A stretch of 64,000 nt of DNA, taken from Nilaparvata lugens. Its lineage: Eukaryota > Arthropoda > Insecta > Hemiptera > Delphacidae. The notes below the pieces were generated by a model. That model was not told where the DNA came from, searched no databases, and was given only the letters and a program-made list of their open reading frames with translations. Of this stretch, positions 36,105 through 47,700 are shown piece after piece; within the stretch, counting starts at the first letter, position 1, and each line of letters starts with the position of its first letter. The DNA lies in NCBI RefSeq assembly GCF_014356525.2, contig NC_052507.1, positions 58,998,053-59,062,052 on the forward strand, written 5' to 3'. Made by a program: the position numbers and the translations under genes.

Positions 36105-37076
36105 GTCAGTTTTAACTGGATTCCAACTAACTGCAGTTTCAACTGGTTTTCAATTGAATTAACTACTGTTGGGGAACGTTGATCACTCTCTTTTTACGTT
36201 TATCGTTTATTTATCTGTTCATTGATCGATGGCACAGATATGTCGTGAAACGGACACAGATCAGATTCAACTAGATTTTAATCAACTGCAGTTTCAACTG
36301 GTTTTCAATTAAATGTTTACGAACGTTCAATGTGCTCTGCTCCACAAGTTGATGAATCGATGACACAGAGAAGTTATGCGTTCATTAAAAACTGACGCAT
36401 GTTCCATCAACATTGACAAATCAATAACATCCAATGTAGTTATTCTATTTATGTACATGAGAGGATGCTCATTCAAATTTTAATTATGTTGTTGACTGTT
36501 CCTGTAACTCAGTTTAGACTTTGAGTAATTCCATTAAAATCAAGAATCGATAGCAGACTCCTGAAAAGTCTGTTATTTCTCAAATCATTCTTCAATTTAT
36601 AGAATTCGAACAATGAATATGGATTTATAATATTATAACAAACTATAGTTGAACCAACTTATTAATAGATCTGAGCAAGGTTGAATTAGCTCAATCATAT
36701 GAATGAATCCTTGAATCTTATGATCATTGTTTCTCTCTGATTTAAGATTATTTCAAAATTGAAACACTACTCATAATCGTTTCCTTGAATATCTATCTAT
36801 TATCGAATAATATCTTATCAACTATCATGAATGTTGTATCGATTTGATTGTGATAAGGACATTGGTGATCAGTGTTTGATGCTCCTTGATCAACAATATT
36901 TAAATCTTTGAATATATATTTGAATGGCATAGTATTTTGAAGTCCATTTATCAATTAGCTCATTCGAATGATAATAAACAAATTATGAAAATGATATACA
37001 AATAGTATGAGTGTATTTTTCAAAATATGATATATTTATTAAATCAATTATGAATATTCAATGTATGTGTTTTCAG
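36105..37076. other. Intron
   Basis: AT-rich intron. It contains a local duplication near 36124-36165 and 36277-36315 (CTGCAGTTTCAACTGGTTTT). No other structure noted. Confidence 0.5.
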
Positions 37077-38528
37077 ATTGGTATCCCCAGGACTCTGACT
37101 CACACAAGGGACATCTTCGATCCGAAACCAGTGAACGGAATACAGGAGGAAGCAGTCGAAGAGAGCCCAAAAGAAATGGTAGCCAAATTAAAAAAGAAAC
37201 GACAACGAGAAGAAGAGGAAAGAGAAAGACGAGAAGAATTAGCACGTCAAGAGGAACTGGCGCGAAAACTGGAAGAGGCGAAACTAAGAGCGGAAAAGCT
37301 AGCCGAAGAGGAACGACAAGCGGAGGATGATCGAAAGAAGAAAGCAGAAGAAGACAGAAAAGCGTTGTTGGCAAGAGAAGCTGAGAAGGATCAGGAGGAG
37401 GAGGAAACGGAGGAGGATAAGAGAGAGATGGAGAGGATGTTGGAGATGGAGAGACAGGTGGAAGCTAGGATGAAGGCGGAGTTGGAGAGACAAGCGGAGG
37501 AGGAGGCAGAAGAGAAGAGGAGAGCTGAAGAGAAGGCGAAACAAGCGGAAGAAGCTAAGAAAGCAGCGGAAGAGGAGAGAGCGAGGCAAGCTGAAGAAGC
37601 AAGAATCGCTGAGGAGGTTCGGTTAGCAGAAGAAGCCAAGAAAGCAGAAGAAGCTAAAAAAGCAGAAGAAGCCAGAATAGCTGAGGAGAAAAGAATAGAA
37701 GAGGAGGCGGCTAGGAAAGCAGAGGAGGAAAAATTAGCAGAAGAAGCTAGGATAGCAGAAGAAGCTAGAATAGCAGAAGAATTGAAGAAAGCAGAGGAAG
37801 AAAAGCTAGCTGAAGAGGCGAAAAAGGCTGAAGAGGCACGGTTAGCCGAAGAAGCGAAGAAAGCAGAACTGGTGAGACTAGCAGAAGAAGCAAAGAAAGC
37901 AGAAGAAGAGAAACTAGCAGCTCAAGAAGCAAAACTGTTGCCCGATGTTGATGAGAAGGTGATCGATATAATTTCAGCAGAAGGAGAGAATGCAGTGGAG
38001 GAGGAAGAACCGGAACAAGAGGAGAAGATTTCTGAGGAGGATAGGCTAGCTGAGGAGGCGAGGAAAGCAGAGGAAGAACGACTAGCAGAGGAAACGAGAA
38101 TCGCAGAGGAGGCAAGATTAGCTGAGGAAGCTAGAATTGCAGAGGAGCGGAGGATAGTGGAAGAAGCGAAACGGGCCGAAGAGGAGAGAATCCGTAAAGA
38201 GAAGATGTTGAAGGAATTGGAGGAGTTGGCCAGACAACAAGCAGAGGAGGAGCTGGCTAGGTTGGAGGCGGAGGCGTTGGCTCTGGCTGAGGATTACGTT
38301 TCTCCTCTCACTGACAGCACAGTGGATGGAAGCTACCATCACAACGGTGGAGAGGAAGGAATTGATGAGGATGGAGGTAAGGAACCATCCGTTGAACAAC
38401 CTGACACAGAGGATGACGACGAAACAACTACAGCGATCGCCGAAGATGTCCAGGGTGCTAACGCTACATCCGAAGAGGAAGAGGAGGAGGAAGAAGAGGA
38501 GGAGGAGGAGGAGGAAGAAGAGGAATAG
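37077..38528 (+). CDS. Last exon: charged single-alpha-helix repeat domain, poly-Glu end
   Basis: Acceptor TGTGTTTTCAG ends at 37076; TAG stop at 38526-38528; 483 residues. It starts IGIPRTLTHTRDIFDPKPV. From about residue 35 to 300 and again from 320 to 410 it is almost only E, K, R, A plus L/I, with a hexapeptide rhythm xAEEA(K/R). A six-residue period with alternating acidic and basic residues favours a stable single alpha-helix (ER/K type) over a heptad coiled coil. A Ser/Gly/Asp-rich linker follows (YVSPLTDSTVDGSYHHNGG) and the C-terminus is 18 Glu codons (mixed GAA/GAG). The function is unknown; a stiff spacer or spring in the cytoskeleton or sarcomere is an inference. Confidence 0.88.
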   Translation: MGIPRTLTHTRDIFDPKPVNGIQEEAVEESPKEMVAKLKKKRQREEEERERREELARQEELARKLEEAKLRAEKLAEEERQAEDDRKKKAEEDRKALLAREAEKDQEEEETEEDKREMERMLEMERQVEARMKAELERQAEEEAEEKRRAEEKAKQAEEAKKAAEEERARQAEEARIAEEVRLAEEAKKAEEAKKAEEARIAEEKRIEEEAARKAEEEKLAEEARIAEEARIAEELKKAEEEKLAEEAKKAEEARLAEEAKKAELVRLAEEAKKAEEEKLAAQEAKLLPDVDEKVIDIISAEGENAVEEEEPEQEEKISEEDRLAEEARKAEEERLAEETRIAEEARLAEEARIAEERRIVEEAKRAEEERIRKEKMLKELEELARQQAEEELARLEAEALALAEDYVSPLTDSTVDGSYHHNGGEEGIDEDGGKEPSVEQPDTEDDDETTTAIAEDVQGANATSEEEEEEEEEEEEEEEEEE

Positions 38529-39402
38529 AGGAAGATGTACAGTATCGAAACAAAATTGGATAACTAATCATATGAGTCTTTGACTCTGAAGGTCATCGAA
38601 TCCCTCACTGAGAGAATCGGGAGTTCATGAATGTATGAACAAAAACAAAAAAAATATTGTGATTGTAAAAATTCTGATTGTAATTTTGAAACAGTGGTGT
38701 CAACTTGAATATATAAAGATGTAGCCTATAATAATACTATATCGTAGGCGTTCCTAGATAACACAGAGCAATGTAAATGTGAATAATATAACTTAACAAA
38801 GGTCGACAATACAGTAGGCCTTCATTTCATTGTAACTCATCAAAATATGATGAAGAAATGTGTAGTTCACCCAACCATTTAAGAAATTCTTGATGTAAAC
38901 TTCAATGAGGTCCAAAGAGCATGAAGATATTATTTTATTTATTTATCGAATAAATTAATAACATATCGACTAGAAAAGGAAGACATTGTCTCAGATATCC
39001 TTATCAACAATGAACTATATTCTTATTAAATGTTTTTTTCTCGTAAAATGTAACCAAGAATAAATCTAGAGATACCATAGGTGGTAAAATAATGTTGTAT
39101 TACTTTTGATTCCTGTCAAGTTTATCCAATTCCTACATCCACAGAGTAATTAACAACAAGTGTATCAATAGGTTATCAATTTCAATGTACGAGATTTGTA
39201 AGAAGCGACAACAAGTGAGAATTTCATTTATTACTGCAAACATGAGGGATTTTTCCTGTTTACGGTACAGTGAATCCAGGATAAATCTATATTGGCAGGC
39301 CTTCTGAGTTTCAATTCTCAGAATAAAACTCTGCAATAAGGTTTAGGAGCGTGAAGCATGATACTGTGCTCTATAATTCTTAAGACGATCAGTGGATAAT
39401 AG
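38529..39402 (+). promoter_or_regulatory. Putative 3' UTR with polyadenylation signals
   Basis: No ORF of note follows the stop. AATAAA occurs at 38949-38954 and 39059-39064, either giving a 3' UTR of about 430-560 nt. Another AATAAA lies near 39320. Confidence 0.45.
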
Positions 39403-39601
39403 CATAGCCACCTCTAATGAAAGGCCGAGGCCTACGATATTGCAACGTCGCAGTGTAGGCCTAGAATCTAATATGTATGTACATGATTGGTGATGAAGAT
39501 TTTAAAAAATTACAGCTGATCTTTTTCACCTACACTGCTGTAGGCCTACACTGCGACGTTGCAACATCGTAGGCCGCGGCTTTGTATTACAGGTGGCTAT
39601 G
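39403..39601. mobile_element. MITE with 59-bp TIRs and 7-bp target duplication
   Basis: The left arm starts CATAGCCACCTCTAATG and includes GTTGCA-type and ACGTCGCAGTGTAGGCCT blocks. The right arm is its inverse, ending in AGGTGGCTATG. The 7-bp sequence ATAATAG flanks both sides (39396-39402 and 39602-39608). The arms differ at only a few positions and about 80 bp separates them. No ORF. Confidence 0.88.
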
Positions 39602-39809
39602 ATAATAGTAGTGATAAACATTTTCATGAGTTGAAAATTCGGGTTGAATAGTGTCATATTTGTCATAGAGAACGTGAGGATACGCAATATGGAACATGAC
39701 AAAGAATGCTTGAGAATGCTTTTCCTATGACAGAATCTTCATGAAATTTTCACATAATATTATCACTTCTTTGTATCAAGACAATATAAAACAATTGCCT
39801 AGTAGCACA

Positions 39810-39926
39810 AAAGCCTGTTACATTTCAACCGTGATAAGATGCCACAGGAACCAATTAGAGGAGCGCTCTCTTCAAAAAGTCTTCTCTGATTGGTTCTTGT
39901 GGCGTGATTGAAATTCAACAGGCTTT
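39810..39926. mobile_element. Short palindromic MITE
   Basis: The arms AAAGCCTGTTACATTTCAA and TTGAAATTCAACAGGCTTT are inverted; inner blocks GCCACAGGAACCAATTAGAG and CTCTGATTGGTTCTTGTGGC also pair. About 117 bp in total, almost all of it in the arms. No clear target duplication. Confidence 0.75.
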
Positions 39927-39974
39927 CATGCAACCGCTTCAATGTAATGTTCTTATTCATGTTGCATCAATATA

Positions 39975-41798
39975 AATTAGATAAGACAATAATACGAATT
40001 AGATAAGACAATAATACGAATTAGATAAGACAATAATACGAATTAGATAAGACAATAATACGAATTAGATAAGACAATAATACGAATTAGATAAGACAAT
40101 AATACGAATTAGATAAGACAATAATACGAATTAGATAAGACAATAATACGAATTAGATAAGACAATAATACGAATTAGATAAGACAATAATACGAATTAG
40201 ATAAGACAATAATACGAATTAGATAAGACAATAATACGAATTAGATAAGACAATAATACGAATTAGATAAGACAATAATACGAATTAGATAAGACAATAA
40301 TACGAATTAGATAAGACAATAATACGAATTAGATAAGACAATAATACGAATTAGATAAGACAATAATACGAATTAGATAAGACAATAATACGAATTAGAT
40401 AAGACAATAATACGAATTAGATAAGACAATAATACGAATTAGATAAGACAATAATACGAATTAGATAAGACAATAATACGAATTAGATAAGACAATAATA
40501 CGAATTAGATAAGACAATAATACGAATTAGATAAGACAATAATACGAATTAGATAAGACAATAATACGAATTAGATAAGACAATAATACGAATTAGATAA
40601 GACAATAATACGAATTAGATAAGACAATAATACGAATTAGATAAGACAATAATACGAATTAGATAAGACAATAATACGAATTAGATAAGACAATAATACG
40701 AATTAGATAAGACAATAATACGAATTAGATAAGACAATAATACGAATTAGATAAGACAATAATACGAATTAGATAAGACAATAATACGAATTAGATAAGA
40801 CAATAATACGAATTAGATAAGACAATAATACGAATTAGATAAGACAATAATACGAATTAGATAAGACAATAATACGAATTAGATAAGACAATAATACGAA
40901 TTAGATAAGACAATAATACGAATTAGATAAGACAATAATACGAATTAGATAAGACAATAATACGAATTAGATAAGACAATAATACGAATTAGATAAGACA
41001 ATAATACGAATTAGATAAGACAATAATACGAATTAGATAAGACAATAATACGAATTAGATAAGACAATAATACGAATTAGATAAGACAATAATACGAATT
41101 AGATAAGACAATAATACGAATTAGATAAGACAATAATACGAATTAGATAAGACAATAATACGAATTAGATAAGACAATAATACGAATTAGATAAGACAAT
41201 AATACGAATTAGATAAGACAATAATACGAATTAGATAAGACAATAATACGAATTAGATAAGACAATAATACGAATTAGATAAGACAATAATACGAATTAG
41301 ATAAGACAATAATACGAATTAGATAAGACAATAATACGAATTAGATAAGACAATAATACGAATTAGATAAGACAATAATACGAATTAGATAAGACAATAA
41401 TACGAATTAGATAAGACAATAATACGAATTAGATAAGACAATAATACGAATTAGATAAGACAATAATACGAATTAGATAAGACAATAATACGAATTAGAT
41501 AAGACAATAATACGAATTAGATAAGACAATAATACGAATTAGATAAGACAATAATACGAATTAGATAAGACAATAATACGAATTAGATAAGACAATAATA
41601 CGAATTAGATAAGACAATAATACGAATTAGATAAGACAATAATACGAATTAGATAAGACAATAATACGAATTAGATAAGACAATAATACGAATTAGATAA
41701 GACAATAATACGAATTAGATAAGACAATAATACGAATTAGATAAGACAATAATACGAATTAGATAAGACAATAATACGAATTAGATAAGACAATAATA
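39975..41798 (+). repeat. Homogeneous 22-bp minisatellite, about 83 units
   Basis: The unit is AA followed by TTAGATAAGACAATAATACG. The start recurs every 22 bp from 39975 to 41779 (1804 bp, 82 intervals). I saw no substitution or indel until the last unit, where TACG becomes TAGTCG. The unit has stops in several frames and does not encode protein. It lies about 1.4 kb beyond the gene's stop codon. Confidence 0.97.
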
Positions 41799-43984
41799 GT
41801 CGTAATCATTATTATAAAAAATTGTTACATGCAAATTAGTGATGAAGTAGATCTTATATTTCTATAGATTTTATGTTTAGAAAATAGATTAACATGGAAC
41901 TGAAGTAGTAAGGTCGAGAGACTGGAGTATCCTCGACTGGAGTCGTACGATTCGAGTCGAGGTAGTGTGAGTTGAGCCTTAATGTCCAGATAAGGGTTCG
42001 CGGTACCTTGAAGTTAGGCTGTACTGTTTCGATATTATAGGAGTGAAAAATATAAAACTAGAACATCAGTGGTTTCATGTGTTGATCAGCTCCGAGTATA
42101 GGTAAGTTGAATTTCTCGTTGCAGTGGACGAATTAATTATTAAGTTTGAGAACATCTTGTTCACTCATATTGATAATAAACTGAACAGTAAACAGTCAAC
42201 TGAAATTCATTCATGAGTTTGTACCAAATTTCATTTCTCAACTAATTAAATTCAAGTGATGCGTTATGCAAGCAATGCAATAATAAACACGCAAGGTATG
42301 GAGAAACACCGACAGAAGACGAATATAGTTACAGAGAGAGGTATGAGAAGATGCAATATATCAACTATGTTAACAAGAACTACTTCAGCTATAGATGATA
42401 ATCGGTATGAGGACTTCTTCAATTGAATTCATATAGTTCACTACCGTGTTTGAAGGGGATGATTGTATGAAGATGGAACTCAATTATTAGACTATAATAT
42501 TCAACTTGTCTCCAAGTAGATTAATTAAATTTAGTGAACAGGAAGAAACAACACGTGTTTCACCGAATTCTCAGAAACTCACACATATTTCTCGAGCAGT
42601 CGAGTTTGAAATTCTCACGGTTCTTGGAAATTCATGCTCCCGAGTTAAATAAATTTAGAATCCTGAGTTTGAGTTTCCTAGAGTTTAGGAATTGCTCTAT
42701 CGAAACGAATTTTGTTTGTAGAGCGTGAACTGTTTCAACTTCCATGAATGTGTAAAAGTTGAAATGGTATTTGAAATTAGGGCAGCTTAATAATCATTAG
42801 AGGTGCAGTATTTAGCTCAAGTAAGATTCTAGATGAATTATTGTTTAAACTTCCAGGAAAGTCAGAATTGAGATGGAACAGTATTTATTAGGAAGTCATT
42901 CATATGCGCGATAACTCAAATTCACGAGAATCTAGTAATAGGAAGGATCTTAAGTGTACGAAATTTCAATTTGTCTACTTGTTCCCGTTGCATTGTGGAT
43001 GCAGAACATCAGTATCATTCGTAAGTTCGATATCTTAAATGTGCGAATATTTGTGTTTATTATCTACAATTATCAACACATTTCAAATAATATTAACATA
43101 TTGCCATTTAAAAGACAAAACCCAACCTCCTAGATTATGTTAATACACTAGACGAATTAAAATCCCACAGTATTGAGGCACTCCTAGTATATTATATTGA
43201 AAGATACCGTATCATATTCTGGATTGATACTGTATCTTTAACAAAACATTTCAAATAATATGAACATATTAATTTCAATTTAAAAGCTAAAACCTAACCT
43301 CCTCAACCTTCTCCCACCATAAAAACCTTATTAAACAGAGCCCAACTGAACATTCCAATTTAAAACGGTTTAGCTGACTCTCTGTATATCAGCCCGCAAC
43401 ACGATGATGTGATAATGTACCAAGTAAACGGCACAACGTCCCACTTGTTCCAGTTTTGACTGCAATAGGTACTGGCAGATCTGAGATCTCGCTGATCTGA
43501 GTCACTCCCATCTATTGTAATATGTACCGGCATATTACTATTCAGGCAAGTTTGATTCAAATATAGTATTTAGTATAATTGGTAAAATTGGAAGGAATTA
43601 TAAAATGTATAATATTGTTGAGAAACTTTCCGGGAAGTATAAATAATTGAGGTGAACAATCCTATTTGTAACCACTATACAATCCAATATATTCTCTCCT
43701 AGAATTTTGCTAGTAGGCAAATGAAGGAGGTCAAAATGCATTTACGCACAGTAAGCCTATAGCGAACTAAGCCCACCTTGTGTGACACTTTATTTATATT
43801 CTTGAGTTGCGAGCCCAGCTATGTAGAAGGTTTTCGACAACTCCTAATAAACCTATGAGAAGGGAATTCAGCTTCATTTACTCTTCATAATATGACATGA
43901 GTTCCAAGTAGAGAAGTTTATAAAACTCAAAAGCTTTCAAGAGTTTTAACAACTTGAACTTGAAATTTGGAGAAAATTTAAGTC

Positions 43985-44120
43985 GATCACTCTGCTTCCT
44001 TACTCTCTCACACTCTTTCCACCCACCTCACTCTCTCACTCTCTCTCACTCTCTCACTCCCTATCTCTCTCTCACTGTCTCTCTCACCTCATTTTATCTC
44101 TCATTCTCTCTCTTTCTAAT
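43985..44120 (+). repeat. (CTCTCA)n-like low-complexity tract
   Basis: A pyrimidine-rich run of CTCTCACTCTCTC-type repeats, interrupted. It creates a Ser/Leu-rich pseudo-ORF. Confidence 0.85.
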
Positions 44121-44605
44121 GAATGCTACTGTATATGAAAAATGAAGCGATCATTCATTCAATCATTCTCTCACTCTCTCAAAAGTTCCTCTCTGATCAT
44201 ACCTGTCAACTCCTCGATGCTCACCATCAACCATCCACCGCTGAAATGAAATGCTGAAAATTGGAGACTGAAGTCAGTGGTTGGCTATCGATAACTGTCC
44301 TGAAGCTTTTAATTGAAGACAGTAATTGAGTTTCATCATCGTCCACCTATAGGTTCTAAGCCTCCAACCCAAAACCTTACGGTGTGCGTATTAGAACACG
44401 GACTAAACCGTACGGTACCGTATGGACTCGAAACACTCCACAGATATAGAAGTGGAAATCATCGATGAAAAGGGTAATTTAATTAATGCACGTATCGGTT
44501 TGGTGAAAGATCCGTTCTGTACCATGACTCGTTGGACTCTATATCTAGTGATTCGATATTGCAGCTTGTCAGACTTTAGACATAATTCGACTGTCTCCAC
44601 AGATG

Positions 44606-44755
44606 AAGAGTCTCTTTATTGATTCACTTCTGATACGTTTTCAACTGTCAGTATTTCTCATTGAATACATTCTTATGAATTACTTATTTCCTCGATTCCT
44701 CCCAATCAATTAATGCTGACAGTTGAGAGTGAATCTCTCCATAGAAGAAGAGACT
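44606..44755. other. Inverted repeat (hairpin or small MITE)
   Basis: GAGTCTCTT, GATTCACTT and TCAACTGTCAGTATT on the left are complemented in order by AATGCTGACAGTTGA, GAGTGAATC and AAGAGACTC on the right. Arms are about 45 bp around a 60-bp centre. Confidence 0.65.
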
Positions 44756-47700
44756 CGATATTTGACATGTTGGACTTTGAAATAAATATATTTGTTGGCT
44801 TCAAGCTATCAACGAAGCATCAGTTTAATTCTCTTTAAAACTCAGGATATAGAGACTGAGATTTGTACAGAGATGGAGATATAGAGTCTCCAAAGTCTAG
44901 ACCAAACTCCAGACCCGTTTTGGTTCTTGACTCGTCAAAATCGATTAGTCTAGATTGTTCTAATTGAGAGGGAGACATTCCGACCCAATTATCATTGAGT
45001 ACATAATAATCGGATGAGTGATTCGATTAATAACTGTATATATGGCATTTGGAATAAAAATGGTTTGCTCATGACTATTTTCCAAGATCATACTCTATGT
45101 GAAAGTATTCCTGACGTGTCAGTATTCTGTATCTATATTGGTAAACTGTTATAACCTATGATCATTTCACGATTATTTTTGGAAGAATTCTTGTAGTTTC
45201 AGTAAGTCTGTAATCACTGCAATTCCTTGTGGCATTAATTTTATTAGATTCGTACCTTTCCTTATATCGCATAACTAAGTTGCAGTTTTGGATCATCAGC
45301 AGAAAAATCAGGAAAAGAGATTAGCTTGCATCATTATCAATTTTCTGCAGAATTATAAAGACCACCGCTATTACTTTATTGTCTCGTGTCTCAGTTATCG
45401 GCATATCTACCTATATTGAGATTCCCTCAATATTGGATTAATGGAGAGCATTAATGTTATTAATAGGGAATTATGGCAGTTTAAAGTGAGAGTCACATTA
45501 CCAGCAGACAACAAATTCTATTAATTTCCCATCAAGTGACGTCATCATGTCCTACCTTTACCACTATCGCATGTTGTGCCACAGAAAAAGGTCAATATGA
45601 TGGGTCATTGCTGTGGTCAGGGCAGGTGTAAGTGGAGCAAGAGGGGGTTTGACAGGGTCTACCGTGGGACAACCCCCCTGAAACGATTACGTCATTTCTA
45701 AATAATATATCAGCATTAATCTGAGCGCTCAGCGGTGATCGATACCATTGTTGTGTGTGAGTGTGCGTGTGTAGGAGTGAGAAGCAAAGTTTGTAAAGTT
45801 GAAGTGGATTGATACCTCGGTCATCTTTCTCTTGTCGACTTTTTAGCCAACCTGACATCAACCCCACAGCTTCCCACTCCACCCAACCACCTAAAAACAG
45901 TGGTTGAGAGGGGTGAGAAATACCTTCTCTGACGTCAGAGCGGACCACTCTACATAGATTAGACAATATCAAAGATTGGTTTATTCCTGGCTCCTGGTCG
46001 CAAAGCTATAGCGAATTCACTTTATACTGTCAGGAGGCCTTGTGCATAACAGCAACACATCCCATTCAACCAGAAATGAGTGCTGAATCAACAAATTGTG
46101 CCACAATTGCACTTGACTTTGAAACAAGTGATGGTGATTCACTGAGTACATGAATAAGTGATCATTTCGCAAGGCTTGTGGTGGACTTTACGAGTTGAGG
46201 CTGATATGTAGTTATAGAGCTGAACCGATTGTGAGTTACAGATTTATATTTTTGAACTCACATTTACAAACGACCGTCAGTATTCAAATTGAGTCCAAAT
46301 TATAGAAACTCTAGTCAATACATTTCATTGTGAACATGTGCCAATGAAACTACAACAGCTTATTAAGTTACATTGTTTACTCGCAATGCATCTCATCAAC
46401 ACTGATGTAAATTGAATACACAGATTTTAACACAGCGTATTTTCCATCTGCTAGTACCCTTTGTAGCCTATCTAATAGCAGGACTTATCCTGCTAAACTC
46501 CCTGTTTAGTAGGTTTGTATTAGCATAGTCCTGTAAACTAACCTGTTAATAGTTCAATATATCTTATACAATGTATAAATAGTAGCCCAACAGCAGAGCA
46601 TACTCGTACTTGGCAATTCAATACTTTTACGAGATTATTGAGAAATACAAAAATCTCATTATACATACACACTGAAACAATACAATAAATTTTAATGGAA
46701 TATCGGAGCAATTTTCATAAACATTGTTGGACCGTCATTTATCATACATGCTTAGCAATACTCAATACAATTTTGATCTCAGCTTTGTTACTATATATCA
46801 ATATAGTTTGCTTTATTACTCTATTTTTCAAAAAAATATTGAGTCAAATCAACTATTCAATTTTTTAAGAGAATACACTTTCTAGAATATGCTAAAGCCG
46901 AGAATAATGAATGTTTTATTCCCAGCAAAACATTTTTACGATTTTATACTTCGAAAACTTATTTCAAGTATGCTACGAAAGAGTTCACCTGATAGTAATA
47001 ATAATTAATATGTTCTCCTGATCTAGTAGGTCTACTACCTCACTTAAAAAATGAAACTCTGAAAATAGCCTGAATCCACGTATAAATAAGTTAATCTATT
47101 AGAAAATAAGACTTTCAGATGCATTCAATTGCAACCAAATTCACTTTGCGCGATTACTCAGCCATTGCATGTAACAAATTACATCGATTCCACTTGTCAA
47201 ATTGTCTTCGAGCTTACATTTTACAGCTTTAACACCATTAAGTAACCTCACCTCGAGTGACAGCTTGAGGCTTCATGTCAGTCAATTATTTAAACAATTC
47301 AGTTGAGTTCTGGATTTCTTTGTTCGCCTGTATCTCATCAAGGAACAGAGAATCCAAGACTACAAGAGTTTGCTAATCTATTGGCACTGTATTTACAAAG
47401 AAACAAAGATGAAATAGTCCCCTCTAGAAGAATTGAATAGCCTTCTTGAGAAGGATGGAGGATGGAATAGCCTCCTTTAGGATAATTGAATAGCCATGGC
47501 AAGAAGTATTTTCAAGTATGGAATAGCCTTCTCGTTTCAAGGATGGTTTCCGATAGTTCAATGCATGATTGGTTGACTGCCTGAATTCATAAATCAAGGA
47601 GGCATTCGAAACGACTGTTTTGGGCTTGCTTTATCATCGGTCTTGCTTTAGAAAATAGGGCTCACGTAACAAGCCATTACACTGAACTCTTGTCGATTTA

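Noticed and set aside
37048..38399. Several Leu/Ser-rich minus-strand ORFs
   Set aside because: Shadows of the Glu/Lys-rich last exon; GAA/GAG/AAG codons read antisense as Phe, Leu and Ser.
39975..41798. CRISPR array
   Set aside because: Units are directly contiguous with no variable spacers, in a eukaryotic context; it is a minisatellite.
45592..45972. 126-codon minus-strand ORF
   Set aside because: No recognisable domain; includes a short GT-repeat-derived (HT)n stretch; no splice or codon-bias support.
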